From the NCBI RefSeq assembly GCF_002855515.1, contig NZ_PKRP01000003.1, forward strand, positions 62,001 to 126,000: DNA of 64,000 nt, written 5' to 3'. Made by a program: the position numbers and the translations under genes. Shown piece after piece: positions 43,734 through 63,387 of this stretch. The notes beneath the pieces were generated by a model. That model was not told the DNA's origin. It was given only the letters and a program-made list of their open reading frames with translations, and ran no database searches. Position 1 is the stretch's first letter; every line of letters starts with the position of its first letter. The stretch is from Rhizobium sp. TH135 (GTDB lineage Bacteria; Pseudomonadota; Alphaproteobacteria; Rhizobiales; Rhizobiaceae).

Positions 43734-44264
43734 ATGGCGGCACGTTGGTATATCGTCCACGCGTATTCGAATTTTGAAAAGAAGGTCGCGGAAGACATCG
43801 AGCACAAGGCCAAGCAGAAGGGCCTTGATCATCTCTTCGAAAAGATCCTCGTTCCGACCGAAAAGGTCGTCGAGGTTCGTCGCGGCCGCAAGGTGGATAG
43901 CGAACGCAAGTTCTTCCCAGGCTACGTCATGGTGCGGGCAAACCTGACCGACGAAGCCTACCACCTGATCAAGAATACCCCGAAGGTTACGGGCTTCCTC
44001 GGTTCCGACAACAAGCCGGTTCCGATTCCGGATTTCGAGGCTGAGCGCATCCTGGGTCAGGTCCAGGAAGGCGTAGAGCGTCCGAAGTCCTCCGTGTCCT
44101 TCGAAATCGGCGAACAGGTTCGCGTCTCCGACGGTCCCTTCGCCTCCTTCAACGGGATCGTCCAGGATGTGGACGAAGAGCGCTCTCGCCTCAAGGTCGA
44201 GGTCTCGATCTTCGGTCGCGCGACACCCGTCGAACTTGAATACGGTCAGGTCGAAAAGGTCTGA
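43734..44264 (+). CDS. nusG: Transcription termination/antitermination factor NusG
   Basis: A 176-residue NusG. The NGN domain (about 1-115: RWYIVHAYSNFEKKVAEDIE, the FFPGYVMV strand, VTGFLG) binds the RNA polymerase clamp; the KOW domain (about 122-174: FEIGEQVRVSDGPFASFNGIVQDV ... RLKVEVSIFGRATPVELEYGQVEKV) binds Rho or ribosomal protein S10. Both are complete. Between nusG and rplK is a 147-bp leader that contains a small hairpin GGGGAG-GCAA-CTCCCC (44273-44288). Confidence 0.97.
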   Translation: MAARWYIVHAYSNFEKKVAEDIEHKAKQKGLDHLFEKILVPTEKVVEVRRGRKVDSERKFFPGYVMVRANLTDEAYHLIKNTPKVTGFLGSDNKPVPIPDFEAERILGQVQEGVERPKSSVSFEIGEQVRVSDGPFASFNGIVQDVDEERSRLKVEVSIFGRATPVELEYGQVEKV

Positions 44265-44411
44265 TCGAAGAAGGGGAGGCAACTCCCCGACCCGCGTGGG
44301 AGGATGGCGGTCTCTAAGCCGGACCGTCCAGACGTACCACGCAACCGCAGCCGCCAGCGAATGCTGGCATATGGGATCGGGCAACCGGTCTGAAATGAAA
44401 GGCAGAGAGTA

Positions 44412-44843
44412 ATGGCTAAGAAAGTTGCAGGCCAGCTCAAGCTCCAGGTCAAGGCAGGATCGGCTAACCCGTCCCCGCCGATCGGCCCGGCTCTTGGTCA
44501 GCGTGGCATTAACATCATGGAATTCTGCAAGGCGTTCAATGCCGCCACGCAGGAAATGGAAAAGGGTATGCCGATCCCGGTCGTCATCACCTACTACCAG
44601 GACAAGTCCTTCACCTTCGCAATGAAGCAGCCGCCGGTCACCTACTGGCTGAAGAAGGAAGCAAAGATCACCTCGGGCTCGAAGACTCCGGGCAAGGGTG
44701 CGAAGGTCGGTACGATCACCAAGGCGCAGGTCCGCGCAATTGCCGAAGGCAAGATGAAGGATCTGAACGCCGCCGACATCGAAGGCGCAATGCTGATGGT
44801 TGAGGGCTCTGCCCGCTCCATGGGCCTGGAAGTGGTAGGTTGA
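44412..44843 (+). CDS. rplK: 50S ribosomal protein L11
   Basis: A 143-residue L11, which binds 23S rRNA in the GTPase-associated centre. N-terminal [34 protein letters not shown] and C-terminal rRNA-binding domain ([37 protein letters not shown]) are complete. The stop is 2 bp before the rplA ATG, so the two are translationally coupled. Confidence 0.98.
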   Translation: MAKKVAGQLKLQVKAGSANPSPPIGPALGQRGINIMEFCKAFNAATQEMEKGMPIPVVITYYQDKSFTFAMKQPPVTYWLKKEAKITSGSKTPGKGAKVGTITKAQVRAIAEGKMKDLNAADIEGAMLMVEGSARSMGLEVVG

Positions 44844-44845
44844 TC

Positions 44846-45544
44846 ATGGCCAAGGTAGCAAAGCGTATTCAGAAGATCCGCGAAGGCGTGGACCCGACCA
44901 AGCTGGTCGCCCTGTCCGACGCCATCTCGATGGTCAAGGAACGTGCCGTCGCCAAGTTCGACGAAACGATCGAAATCGCCATGAACCTCGGCGTCGACCC
45001 GCGTCATGCAGACCAGATGGTCCGCGGCGTGGTCAACCTGCCGAACGGTACCGGCCGTGACGTTCGCGTCGCCGTCTTCGCACGTGGCGCCAAGGCTGAC
45101 GAAGCCAAGGCTGCAGGCGCTGACATCGTCGGCGCCGAAGACCTGCTGGAAATCGTCCAGGGCGGCAAGATCGACTTCGATCGCTGCATCGCCACCCCGG
45201 ACATGATGCCGCTCGTCGGTCGCCTCGGTAAGGTTCTCGGACCGCGTGGCATGATGCCGAACCCGAAGGTCGGTACGGTCACCATGGACGTCGCTGGCGC
45301 CGTCAAGGCTTCCAAGGGCGGTGCCGTCGAGTTCCGCGTCGAGAAGGCTGGTATCATCCACGCTGGCATCGGCAAGGCTTCCTTCGACGCCAAGGCGCTC
45401 GAAGAAAACATCAAGGCTTTCGCTGACGCCGTCGTCAAGGCAAAGCCGGCTGGCGCCAAGGGCAACTACGTCAAGCGCGTAGCCATCTCTTCGACCATGG
45501 GTCCGGGCGTCAAGATTGACCCGGCCACCGTTACGGTCGCCTGA
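44846..45544 (+). CDS. rplA: 50S ribosomal protein L1
   Basis: A 232-residue L1, part of the L1 stalk that helps deacylated tRNA leave; in many bacteria it represses its own operon by binding the rplK leader. Signatures: [62 protein letters not shown] and [16 protein letters not shown] 44846 is taken instead of an in-frame TTG 6 bp upstream. The gene is followed by three consecutive hairpins (45555-45630). Confidence 0.97.
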   Translation: MAKVAKRIQKIREGVDPTKLVALSDAISMVKERAVAKFDETIEIAMNLGVDPRHADQMVRGVVNLPNGTGRDVRVAVFARGAKADEAKAAGADIVGAEDLLEIVQGGKIDFDRCIATPDMMPLVGRLGKVLGPRGMMPNPKVGTVTMDVAGAVKASKGGAVEFRVEKAGIIHAGIGKASFDAKALEENIKAFADAVVKAKPAGAKGNYVKRVAISSTMGPGVKIDPATVTVA

Positions 45545-45554
45545 TCATGAATTC

Positions 45555-45630
45555 GGCCGGAGTGCAAACTCCGGCCTGACCAAGTTTCCGGCCTTTCGGG
45601 GCCGGAAATGCCTGGTGTCAAAACCAGGCA
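45555..45630 (+). promoter_or_regulatory. Three tandem hairpins between rplA and rplJ
   Basis: Three perfect stems directly after one another: GGCCGGAGT/ACTCCGGCC (45555-45576), TTTCCGGCC/GGCCGGAAA (45585-45608) and TGCCTGGT/ACCAGGCA (45609-45630). None has a T-run. They may act as partial terminator, RNase site or mRNA-stability element that separates rplKA from rplJL. Confidence 0.6.
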
Positions 45631-45787
45631 CTCCTGTCCGAGATTGTGGGCGGCCGAAGGGCCTTAATATATGCCTGCATGAGACGGGTGAGATCCGGTA
45701 TTTAAACGTCTGATGACGTCTTGAAGTTCGGTTCGAGCCTTATTCGCCTTATGGCAGGACGTTAAGTCCAGCCGGAGGGGACAGGAT

Positions 45788-45829
45788 CCTCAAGCGTCGC
45801 TTGGGATCTGATACATGGATCCCTTGAGG
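45788..45829 (+). promoter_or_regulatory. L10-leader-like structure upstream of rplJ
   Basis: Outer stem CCTCAA/TTGAGG encloses an inner stem GGGATC/GATCCC and a small AAGCG-TC-GCTT hairpin, 57 bp before the rplJ start. A branched leader of this kind is the site where the L10-(L12) complex represses its own operon in other bacteria. Here it is inferred from position and pairing. The whole rplA-rplJ gap is 342 bp. Confidence 0.55.
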
Positions 45830-45886
45830 CAAAGGCAAACCCGGTGGGGCCTGCAGGATTGCGGTCCCATCAACTGGAGACAGACA

Positions 45887-46405
45887 GTGGAAAGAGCGGA
45901 AAAACGCGAATTCGTCACAGAACTGAACGAAGTCTTCAAGGCTTCCGGTTCGGTTGTTGTGGCCCACTATGCTGGTGTCACGGTTGCGCAGATGAACGAT
46001 TTTCGTTCGAAGATGCGCGCTGCTGGCGGCACCGTCAAAGTCGCGAAGAACCGCCTGGCCAAGATCGCTCTTCAGGGCACGGAAGCCGAAGGGATCACTG
46101 ATCTCTTCAAGGGCCAGACGCTGATTGCATTCAGCGCTGATCCGATTGTGGCTCCGAAGGTCGTCATGGATTTCGCCAAGACCAACGACAAGATCGTTGT
46201 CCTCGGTGGCGCCATGGGAACAACCACCTTGTCCGCAGATGCAGTCAAGTCGCTTGCGACCCTGCCTTCGCTGGACGAACTGCGTGCAAAGCTGCTGGGC
46301 ATGATTCAGACCCCGGCAACCCGCATCGCAGGCGTTGTGGCAGCACCGGCAGCTCAGCTTGCTCGCGTGTTTGCGGCCTATGCAAAGAAGGACGAAGCCG
46401 CGTAA
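45887..46405 (+). CDS. rplJ: 50S ribosomal protein L10
   Basis: A 172-residue L10, base of the L12 stalk. The start is GTG 45887 (ERAEKREFV...), preceded by CTGGAGAC; rhizobial L10 proteins start at this point, and an ATG further upstream would place unrelated residues in front. Landmarks: [26 protein letters not shown] and [13 protein letters not shown] (rRNA binding) and a C-terminal helix ([25 protein letters not shown]) that carries L12 dimers. Confidence 0.97.
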   Translation: MERAEKREFVTELNEVFKASGSVVVAHYAGVTVAQMNDFRSKMRAAGGTVKVAKNRLAKIALQGTEAEGITDLFKGQTLIAFSADPIVAPKVVMDFAKTNDKIVVLGGAMGTTTLSADAVKSLATLPSLDELRAKLLGMIQTPATRIAGVVAAPAAQLARVFAAYAKKDEAA

Positions 46406-46473
46406 GGCGGTTTTTCGCTGTTCATACCCTAACCCGTTCGTGTCGAACCGAACATCTATAAGGAAATAGTAAC

Positions 46474-46851
<378 letters not shown>

Positions 46852-46861
46852 TATCGGAATG

Positions 46862-46943
46862 CGGCGGGGGAAGGTTTCCTTCTCCCGCCGGTTTCCTCCG
46901 AACATATTACCCAGGAACCGTATGAAAACGGTTCCTGGGTAAT
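46862..46943 (+). promoter_or_regulatory. Two strong hairpins between rplL and rpoB
   Basis: First: a 13-pair GC-rich stem at 46862-46890 with loop TTT. Second: a perfect 16-bp stem, ATTACCCAGGAACCGT / ACGGTTCCTGGGTAAT (46906-46921 / 46928-46943) with loop ATGAAA. No T-run follows either. In E. coli the same gap holds an attenuator and an RNase III site that set the ratio of L12 to RNA polymerase; these hairpins may do the same. Confidence 0.6.
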
Positions 46944-47099
46944 GGGTTCTCAAGAGGATGGTCTTGACCCGCGTGCCCGGCAAACCGGCCGGCCGCCCGG
47001 ATCTCGAGACGAGATTGAGCGATCCATTTTTTGACGGAGCCGCCTGGCCAGCGGTCACCGTCTGTTGCAGGCCCGGGTGCAAACTGACAAGGAGCGACG

Positions 47100-51233
<4,134 letters not shown>

Positions 51234-51245
51234 CGCTTTGACAAA

Positions 51246-51273
51246 GGCGTGCGTGGTTCAAGCCGCGCACGCC
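51246..51273 (+). promoter_or_regulatory. Hairpin between rpoB and rpoC
   Basis: Stem GGCGTGCG / CGCACGCC (51246-51253 / 51266-51273), no T-run, in the 193-bp gap. Probably an mRNA processing or stability element; no promoter with good -35/-10 spacing is seen in the gap. Confidence 0.4.
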
Positions 51274-51426
51274 ATCCCCTGACTGACCCGCGGCCAAATA
51301 CGGGACGGGAAGGGGAGTTTCGCCGCATTTCGCGGTTATTGTCATTTGAGGGTCTGGTGCGGCATCCCGGGAATCCGCCGCCACCGAGACCCGAAAGAGG
51401 GCTTCTAGCCCCAAAAGGAGACAGGC

Positions 51427-55638
<4,212 letters not shown>

Positions 55639-55661
55639 TCGGCGACAAGGGTTCAAAGATC

Positions 55662-55694
55662 AAAGGCCGCCCGGAGCAATCCGGGCGGCCTTTT
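55662..55694 (+). terminator. Rho-independent terminator after rpoC
   Basis: Perfect 13-bp stem AAAGGCCGCCCGG / CCGGGCGGCCTTT, 6-nt loop, T-run. Ends the rpoBC transcript. Confidence 0.95.
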
Positions 55695-55784
55695 CCGTTG
55701 TGGCTTGGCATCTGTGGCGATCAGCGGTGAGGGGGCTTGAGAAAGCATCACAGGCAACCAGAACAGGCCCTGGAGCGGACAAAC

Positions 55785-55812
55785 GAAAAGGCCGGTCAAG
55801 ATGGACCGGCCT
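55785..55812 (-). terminator. Terminator of the minus-strand gene at 55841-56134
   Basis: Stem AGGCCGGTC / GACCGGCCT (55789-55797 / 55804-55812); read on the minus strand it is followed by TTTTCGTTT. It stops transcription towards rpoC. Confidence 0.8.
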
Positions 55813-55840
55813 CTGGCAAAACAGTGCTGTGCAGGCAAGC

Positions 55841-56134
55841 TCAGGTGAAGCGGATGATCGCGACTTCGCCTTCGAGCGCGCCCTGATAGGCGGAAGCATG
55901 CGGCTCTTCGTCCGGTGCGCCGGTGATCATGCCGATCTGGTCGAGGTCTGCCTCGATGAAGCCTTCCTCGGACAGCGCGTTCAGCGTCAGCCGCACGGCA
56001 GAATCGTCATCGGGCGCCGTCAGCATCACGTGCAGGTCGACCGGCTGGCCGCCTTCGGTCTCGTAGGCCTTGGCAATTACGATGAACACCATCGGCTCGT
56101 CGCGGTTGTTGTCATTGTCGGGACTGGTGATCAT
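55841..56134 (-). CDS. Small hypothetical protein (97 aa)
   Basis: A 97-residue acidic soluble protein: MITSPDNDNNRDEPMVFIVIAKAYETEG at the N-terminus, then VDLHVMLTAPDDDSAVRLTLNALSEEGFIEADLDQIGMI. An alternating strand-helix pattern suggests a small ferredoxin-like or ACT-like fold, but I cannot name it. ATG 56134 follows an AGGAAG about 12 bp upstream; in-frame extensions upstream are Arg-rich and unlikely. It is inserted between rpoC and rpsL on the opposite strand, with its own terminator. Confidence 0.7.
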   Translation of the reverse strand: MITSPDNDNNRDEPMVFIVIAKAYETEGGQPVDLHVMLTAPDDDSAVRLTLNALSEEGFIEADLDQIGMITGAPDEEPHASAYQGALEGEVAIIRFT

Positions 56135-56642
56135 GGCGCCTGGTCTTCCTGTTGTGGCGATCGATTCTCGGGCTTTGGCCGATTCGACCAGCCGGGCAGG
56201 GTGATTGACCCTCTGCCTGTACCTATCTAGAAGTTTCCAACCGCAAGCCAAGCCAAATCGTCTCGACCCCGTGATTTTCCCCCGCGGAAAGGCTGAGACT
56301 CCCGGCGGGGCAGGGCGCTTTGGCCATTAATTCTCAGATGTGACTTGACGTTGAAGGGGGAAAACAGTAGTACCCCGGCCATCGGAGCCCATGTGAGACC
56401 GGGTTTTTCGGGACGACGCGTCCTGAAGTTCGTCTCAAACAGGTCTCCAAACGCACGTTGACGACAGAAATGCTGCTCGCACGACGCACTCTCGTAGTGC
56501 GTCCTCTGTTCTTTGTGGTCCATCCGCGAAAACGGATCGGGCCACATTTTGCGCATGAAGAAAACTGTGCGGCCGCCGCCGGAAACGGCAAACCACAAGG
56601 GCCTGAAAGGGCTTGAGACTAGATTTTGCAAGGGATGGGTAT
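56135..56642 (+). other. Region upstream of rpsL (str operon leader)
   Basis: 508 bp without a gene. It holds the 5' flank of the minus-strand gene and, on the plus strand, the promoter candidate of the str operon (see 56345-56373) and a long leader to the rpsL start. Within the leader is a dyad CGCACTACG-type pairing (GACGCACTC / TAGTGCGTC around 56476-56495) that may form a hairpin. Confidence 0.5.
56345..56373 (+). promoter_or_regulatory. Putative promoter of rpsL-rpsG-fusA-tuf
   Basis: -35 TTGACG (56345-56350, preceded by C), 17-bp spacer, -10 TAGTAC (56368-56373). The -35 matches the rhizobial consensus well; the -10 matches at three positions only. It gives a leader of roughly 260 nt. 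Confidence 0.4.
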
Positions 56643-57014
56643 ATGCCTACCGTAAACCAGCTGATCCGCAAGCCGCGTCAGGCACAGGTAAAGCGCAATA
56701 AGGTTCCTGCTCTGCAGGAAAACCCGCAGAAGCGCGGCGTTTGCACCCGCGTCTACACAACGACCCCGAAGAAGCCGAACTCGGCTCTCCGTAAGGTTGC
56801 CAAGATCCGTCTGACCAATGGCTTCGAAGTCATCGGCTACATTCCGGGCGAAGGCCACAACCTGCAGGAACACTCTGTCGTCATGATCCGTGGCGGCCGC
56901 GTAAAGGACTTGCCGGGCGTTCGTTACCACATCATCCGCGGCGTACTCGACACCCAGGGCGTCAAGAACCGCAAGCAGCGCCGTTCGAAGTACGGTGCGA
57001 AGCGTCCGAAGTAA
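56643..57014 (+). CDS. rpsL: 30S ribosomal protein S12
   Basis: A 123-residue S12, part of the decoding centre. The loops [22 protein letters not shown] (Lys near residue 43) and [13 protein letters not shown] (Lys near 88) are of the streptomycin-sensitive type. ATG 56643 ([12 protein letters not shown]) is the family start, with AAGGGAT upstream; an in-frame start at 56613 is not needed. First gene of the str operon. Confidence 0.98.
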
Positions 57015-57088
57015 GCTTCGGCTCTTCTTCTAATCAGATACCGGCGCTGCGCGAGGTCCTCCGCGTTCTAAAGCGTCCTAACCGTTGA

Positions 57089-57571
<483 letters not shown>

Positions 57572-57603
57572 TCCACCGATTAAATATTGAAAGGCAGTCC
57601 GTT

Positions 57604-59703
57604 ATGGCTCGCGAATATAAAATCGAAGACTACCGCAACTTCGGTATCATGGCGCACATCGACGCCGGCAAGACCACGACCACCGAGCGTATTCTTTACT
57701 ACACCGGTAAGTCTCACAAGATCGGCGAAGTTCATGACGGCGCAGCCACCATGGACTGGATGGAGCAGGAGCAGGAGCGTGGCATCACGATCACCTCCGC
57801 TGCCACGACGACCTTCTGGAAGGGTCGCGACGGCAAGATGCGCCGCTTCAACATCATCGACACCCCCGGCCACGTTGACTTCACGATCGAAGTCGAGCGT
57901 TCGCTGCGCGTTCTCGATGGTGCAGTTGCTCTCCTCGACGCCAACGCTGGCGTTGAGCCGCAGACCGAAACCGTATGGCGTCAGGCTGAAAAGTACCACG
58001 TCCCGCGGATGATCTTCTGCAACAAGATGGACAAGACCGGTGCTGACTTCTACCGCTCGGTAGAGATGATCAAGACCCGTCTCGGCGCCACCGCTGTTGT
58101 CATGCAGCTCCCGATCGGTGCAGAAACCGAATTCAAGGGCGTTGTCGACCTGATCGAGATGAACGCCCTCGTATGGCGTGACGAGTCCCTCGGCGCTGCC
58201 TGGGACGTTGTCGAGATCCCGGAAGACCTGAAGGCCAAGGCTGACGAGTATCGCGAAAAGCTGATCGAGACCGTTGTCGAGATCGACGAACAGGCGATGG
58301 AAGACTACCTGAACGGCATCATGCCGGACAACGACAAGATCCGTGCCCTGGTTCGCCGCGGCACCATCGACGTCAAGTTCCACCCGATGTTCTGCGGTAC
58401 CGCATTCAAGAACAAGGGCGTTCAGCCGCTCCTCGACGCCGTTGTAGAATATCTGCCGTCCCCGCTGGATATTCCGGCGATCAAGGGCATCGACTTCAAG
58501 ACGGAAGCCGAAATCGAGCGTCATGCAGATGATGCCGAGCCGCTTGCTATGCTCGCGTTCAAGATCATGAACGACCCCTTCGTTGGTTCGCTCACCTTCG
58601 CACGCATCTACTCGGGCAAGCTCGAAAAGGGCGTGTCGGTTCTGAACACGGTCAAGGACAAGCGCGAGCGCGTCGGCCGCATGCTGCAGATGCATTCCAA
58701 CAGCCGTGAAGACATCGAAGAAGCCTTCGCAGGCGACATCGTTGCTCTCGCAGGCCTCAAGGAAACCACGACGGGTGACACGCTCTGCGATCCCCTGAAG
58801 CCGGTTATCCTTGAGCGCATGGAATTCCCGGAGCCGGTCATCCAGATCGCGATCGAGCCGAAGTCCAAGGGCGACCAGGAAAAGATGGGCCTCGCGCTCA
58901 ATCGCCTCGCTGCCGAAGACCCGTCGTTCCGCGTCAAGACCGACCAGGAATCCGGCCAGACCATCATCGCCGGCATGGGTGAACTTCACCTCGACATCCT
59001 CGTCGACCGTATGCGTCGCGAGTTCAAGGTCGAAGCCAGCGTTGGTGCTCCGCAGGTTGCTTACCGCGAAACCATCACGAAGACGCACGAAGAAGATTAC
59101 ACGCACAAGAAGCAGTCCGGTGGTACCGGTCAGTTCGCGCGCGTCAAGCTCGTCTTCGAACCGAACCCGGATGGCGAAGACTTCAAGTTCGAGTCCAAGA
59201 TCGTCGGTGGTGCTGTTCCGAAGGAATACATCCCGGGCGTCCAGAAGGGCATCGAAAGCGTTCTGTCTTCGGGTCCGCTCGCAGGCTTCCCGATGCTCGG
59301 CGTCAAGGCCACCCTCATCGATGGTGCCTTCCACGACGTCGACTCCTCGGTTCTCGCCTTCGAAATCGCCTCGCGTGCTTGCTTCCGTGAAGCAGCCAAG
59401 AAGGCCGGCGCCCAGTTGCTGGAGCCGATGATGAAGGTGGAAGTCGTGACGCCGGAAGACTACGTCGGTGACGTAATCGGTGACCTGAACTCCCGTCGTG
59501 GCCAGATCCAGGGCCAGGAACAGCGCGGCATCGCGATCGTGATCAATGCTCACGTTCCGCTCGCCAACATGTTCAAGTACGTCGACAACCTGCGCTCCAT
59601 GTCGCAGGGCCGCGCCCAGTACTCGATGACCTTCGATCACTACGCACCGGTCCCGTCGAACGTTGCTGCTGAAATCCAGGCAAAGTATTCCGGTCAGAAG
59701 TGA
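57604..59703 (+). CDS. fusA: Elongation factor G
   Basis: A 699-residue EF-G, the translocase GTPase. G1 [14 protein letters not shown] (about residues 17-30), G2 [12 protein letters not shown]3 DTPGHVDF, G4 [10 protein letters not shown]. Domains II to V follow to [18 protein letters not shown]. Full length. It follows rpsG by 32 bp and precedes tuf copy 2 by 71 bp; the str operon order is standard. Confidence 0.99.
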   Translation: MAREYKIEDYRNFGIMAHIDAGKTTTTERILYYTGKSHKIGEVHDGAATMDWMEQEQERGITITSAATTTFWKGRDGKMRRFNIIDTPGHVDFTIEVERSLRVLDGAVALLDANAGVEPQTETVWRQAEKYHVPRMIFCNKMDKTGADFYRSVEMIKTRLGATAVVMQLPIGAETEFKGVVDLIEMNALVWRDESLGAAWDVVEIPEDLKAKADEYREKLIETVVEIDEQAMEDYLNGIMPDNDKIRALVRRGTIDVKFHPMFCGTAFKNKGVQPLLDAVVEYLPSPLDIPAIKGIDFKTEAEIERHADDAEPLAMLAFKIMNDPFVGSLTFARIYSGKLEKGVSVLNTVKDKRERVGRMLQMHSNSREDIEEAFAGDIVALAGLKETTTGDTLCDPLKPVILERMEFPEPVIQIAIEPKSKGDQEKMGLALNRLAAEDPSFRVKTDQESGQTIIAGMGELHLDILVDRMRREFKVEASVGAPQVAYRETITKTHEEDYTHKKQSGGTGQFARVKLVFEPNPDGEDFKFESKIVGGAVPKEYIPGVQKGIESVLSSGPLAGFPMLGVKATLIDGAFHDVDSSVLAFEIASRACFREAAKKAGAQLLEPMMKVEVVTPEDYVGDVIGDLNSRRGQIQGQEQRGIAIVINAHVPLANMFKYVDNLRSMSQGRAQYSMTFDHYAPVPSNVAAEIQAKYSGQK

Positions 59704-59774
59704 CCGGGATACCCCGCCCATCCAATTGAATACTGAATTTCCCCTGATGGGGACCAAGAAATGGAGAGCCGAAA

Positions 59775-60950
<1,176 letters not shown>

Positions 60951-60956
60951 GCCTTT

Positions 60957-60996
60957 TAAAGAGCGGCCTCGGGCCTGGTGTCCGAGGCCGCTTTTC
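60957..60996 (+). terminator. Rho-independent terminator after tuf copy 2
   Basis: Stem GCGGCCTCGG / CCGAGGCCGC (60963-60972 / 60982-60991) with a 9-nt loop and TTTTCGTTT after it. Confidence 0.9.
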
Positions 60997-61326
60997 GTTT
61001 CCGTCTGAATGTTGGTGCAAGCCAGTCATGCAGACAATGCGCATGTCGCCAATTCGTCTGGCTAGGCGGATTGACGAGCGGCCGATTGCGGTGTATGTCG
61101 CCGGCCACGATCAGAATCGTGCGGTGATTTGCACCGCAGTTCTAAGCGCTGCAGTTTTCAAGGCCTGGTGACGGGTCGAGTTCGGCAGGGCTCCTCATGA
61201 CGACAAAGAGTGACAGCGGCGCCAGGCGTGTCCGCTGTGATTTTTGAAAATTTGGGGCCGGCCAGTCATGGTAATTCACTGTCTCTGCGTATGCGGGACG
61301 CAAGAAAAGAAACAAGGACAAGTCGA
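60997..61326 (+). other. S10 operon upstream region
   Basis: 330 bp without a gene. It contains the promoter candidate at 61071-61099 and a leader of about 220 nt. In E. coli the S10 leader is where L4 attenuates its own operon; no matching hairpin-T-run pair is evident here. Confidence 0.45.
61071..61099 (+). promoter_or_regulatory. Putative S10 operon promoter
   Basis: -35 TTGACG (61071-61076), 17-bp spacer, -10 TATGTC (61094-61099). The -35 is good and the -10 partial. It is the best match in the region. Confidence 0.45.
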
Positions 61327-61635
61327 ATGAACGGCCAGAATATCCGCATCCGCCTCAAGGCGTTTGATCACCGGGTTCTCGATGCCTCTACGCGGGAGAT
61401 CGTCTCGACCGCCAAGCGCACCGGTGCAAGCGTTCGCGGCCCGGTACCGCTCCCGACACGCATTGAAAAATTTACCGTCAACCGTTCGCCTCACGTCGAC
61501 AAGAAGAGCCGCGAACAGTTCGAAATGCGTACGCATAAGCGTCTTCTCGACATCGTAGACCCGACCCCGCAGACCGTGGACGCGCTGATGAAGCTCGACC
61601 TGGCTGCCGGCGTAGACGTCGAGATCAAGCTCTAA
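61327..61635 (+). CDS. rpsJ: 30S ribosomal protein S10 (NusE)
   Basis: A 102-residue S10, which also pairs with NusB in antitermination and binds the NusG KOW domain. [40 protein letters not shown] and the loop [28 protein letters not shown] are typical. ATG 61327 ([11 protein letters not shown]) is the family start. First gene of the S10 operon; rplC follows after 172 bp. Confidence 0.98.
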   Translation: MNGQNIRIRLKAFDHRVLDASTREIVSTAKRTGASVRGPVPLPTRIEKFTVNRSPHVDKKSREQFEMRTHKRLLDIVDPTPQTVDALMKLDLAAGVDVEIKL

Positions 61636-61807
61636 GAAGAGATTCCGGCGAGAGCCGTAATAACAAGGAAGGTACGTGGCAAGACCTGCCAACGACTTCT
61701 CGAAACGGGAAACCCGATGGTTCGGAAGGGCCTGAGTGGAATCCTTAAACAAAGAGGAAAGGCCTGGATCACTTTTCCCGGCCGCGACTCTCAAGAGGAA
61801 TGAACCA

Positions 61808-62446
61808 ATGCGTTCAGGTGTGATTGCACAGAAAGTGGGAATGACCCGCGTCTATAACGACGCCGGCGAACATATCCCGGTAACAGTTCTGCGTCTGGAT
61901 AACGTACAGGTCGTAGCTCAGCGCACGGCCGACAAGAACGGCTACGTAGCGCTTCAGCTCGGTGCCGGTACGTCGAAGGTCAAGAACACGTCGAAGGGTC
62001 TCCGTGGTCACTTCGCCGCTGCGAGCGTTGAGCCCAAGGCCAAGCTCGTCGAATTCCGCGTTTCCGAAGAAAACCTCATCGATGTCGGCGCGCAGCTGAC
62101 CGCGAGCCATTTTGAAGCCGGCCAGCTGGTCGACGTCACGGGCACGACGATCGGTAAGGGTTTTGCCGGTGCCATGAAGCGCCACAACTTCGGTGGTCTT
62201 CGCGCGACCCACGGTGTTTCCGTTTCGCACCGCTCGCATGGTTCGACCGGTTCGAACCAGGATCCGGGCAAGGTCTGGAAGGGCAAGCGCATGGCTGGTC
62301 ACATGGGCCAGACCCGCGTCACCACCCAGAACCTCGAAGTCGTTTCGACCGATGAAGATCGTGGTCTCATCCTTGTGAAGGGCGCTGTTCCCGGTTCCAA
62401 GGGTTCCTGGATCATCGTCCGCGACGCCGTCAAGTCGGCGAAGTAA
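61808..62446 (+). CDS. rplC: 50S ribosomal protein L3
   Basis: A 212-residue L3, an early-assembly protein near the peptidyl transferase centre. [28 protein letters not shown] at the start, [24 protein letters not shown] with the conserved central loop, and [22 protein letters not shown]. Full length; ATG 61808. The start at 61736 in the same frame is unsupported. rplD starts 13 bp after the stop. Confidence 0.97.
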   Translation: MRSGVIAQKVGMTRVYNDAGEHIPVTVLRLDNVQVVAQRTADKNGYVALQLGAGTSKVKNTSKGLRGHFAAASVEPKAKLVEFRVSEENLIDVGAQLTASHFEAGQLVDVTGTTIGKGFAGAMKRHNFGGLRATHGVSVSHRSHGSTGSNQDPGKVWKGKRMAGHMGQTRVTTQNLEVVSTDEDRGLILVKGAVPGSKGSWIIVRDAVKSAK

Positions 62447-62459
62447 GGGAGCCAAGCAC

Positions 62460-63080
62460 ATGGAATTCAACGTCAAGACCCTCGAGGGCAAGGACGCCGG
62501 CAAGGTTTCTCTGTCGGACGAAATCTTCGGTCTGGATCCCCGCGAAGATCTGATCGCGCGCATGATCCGCTACCAGCTGGCCAAGAAGCGCCAGGGTACG
62601 CACAAGACCAAGGGCCGTTCGGAAGTTTCCCGCACCGGTTCGAAGATGTACAAGCAGAAGGGCACCGGTCGTGCTCGTCACCATTCGGCCCGCGCTCCGC
62701 AGTTCCGCGGCGGTGGTAAGGCTCATGGCCCGGTTGTTCGCAGCCACGCCCATGACCTGCCGAAGAAGGTTCGTGCGCTCGCTCTGCGCCACGCCCTCTC
62801 TGCAAAGATGAAGTCGGAAGACGTGATCATCGTCGACAACCTGGTTGCGGCTGAAGCCAAGACCAAGCTGCTCGTCGGTACCTTCGCCTCGCTCGGCCTC
62901 ACCAACGCTCTCGTCATCGGCGGTGCCGAAATCGACAGCAACTTCAAGCTCGCCGCTTCGAACATCCCGAACATCGATGTTCTGCCGGTTCAGGGCATCA
63001 ACGTTTATGACATCCTGCGCCGCGGCAAGCTCGTCCTGTCGAAGGCTGCTGTGGAAGCTCTGGAGGAGCGGTTCAAATGA
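62460..63080 (+). CDS. rplD: 50S ribosomal protein L4
   Basis: A 206-residue L4, lining the exit tunnel. The tunnel loop [41 protein letters not shown] and the C-terminal globular domain are present. In E. coli L4 also represses the S10 operon. The stop overlaps the rplW ATG by 4 bp (ATGA), indicating coupled translation. Confidence 0.98.
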   Translation: MEFNVKTLEGKDAGKVSLSDEIFGLDPREDLIARMIRYQLAKKRQGTHKTKGRSEVSRTGSKMYKQKGTGRARHHSARAPQFRGGGKAHGPVVRSHAHDLPKKVRALALRHALSAKMKSEDVIIVDNLVAAEAKTKLLVGTFASLGLTNALVIGGAEIDSNFKLAASNIPNIDVLPVQGINVYDILRRGKLVLSKAAVEALEERFK

Positions 63081-63370
63081 CGGATCTTCGCCACTACGAC
63101 GTGATCGTATCTCCGTCGATCACGGAAAAGTCGACCATGGTGTCTGAGTTCAACCAGGTCGTCTTCAACGTCGCCAAGGGTGCCAGCAAGCCGGAAATCA
63201 AGGCTGCTGTCGAGGCTCTCTTCGGCGTCAAGGTCACCGCCGTCAATACGCTCGTCCGCAAGGGCAAGACTAAGCGTTTCCGCGGCTTCGCCGGCAAGCA
63301 GAAGGACGTCAAGAAGGCCGTCGTGACGCTCGCCGAAGGTCAGTCCATCGACGTGTCGACGGGCGTCTGA
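63077..63370 (+). CDS. rplW: 50S ribosomal protein L23
   Basis: A 97-residue L23 at the tunnel exit, docking site for trigger factor and [32 protein letters not shown] and [30 protein letters not shown] are typical; the length is normal. It overlaps rplD by 4 bp and is 17 bp before rplB. Confidence 0.98.
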   Translation: MTDLRHYDVIVSPSITEKSTMVSEFNQVVFNVAKGASKPEIKAAVEALFGVKVTAVNTLVRKGKTKRFRGFAGKQKDVKKAVVTLAEGQSIDVSTGV

Positions 63371-63387
63371 GGTAGGGAACAAGAACA

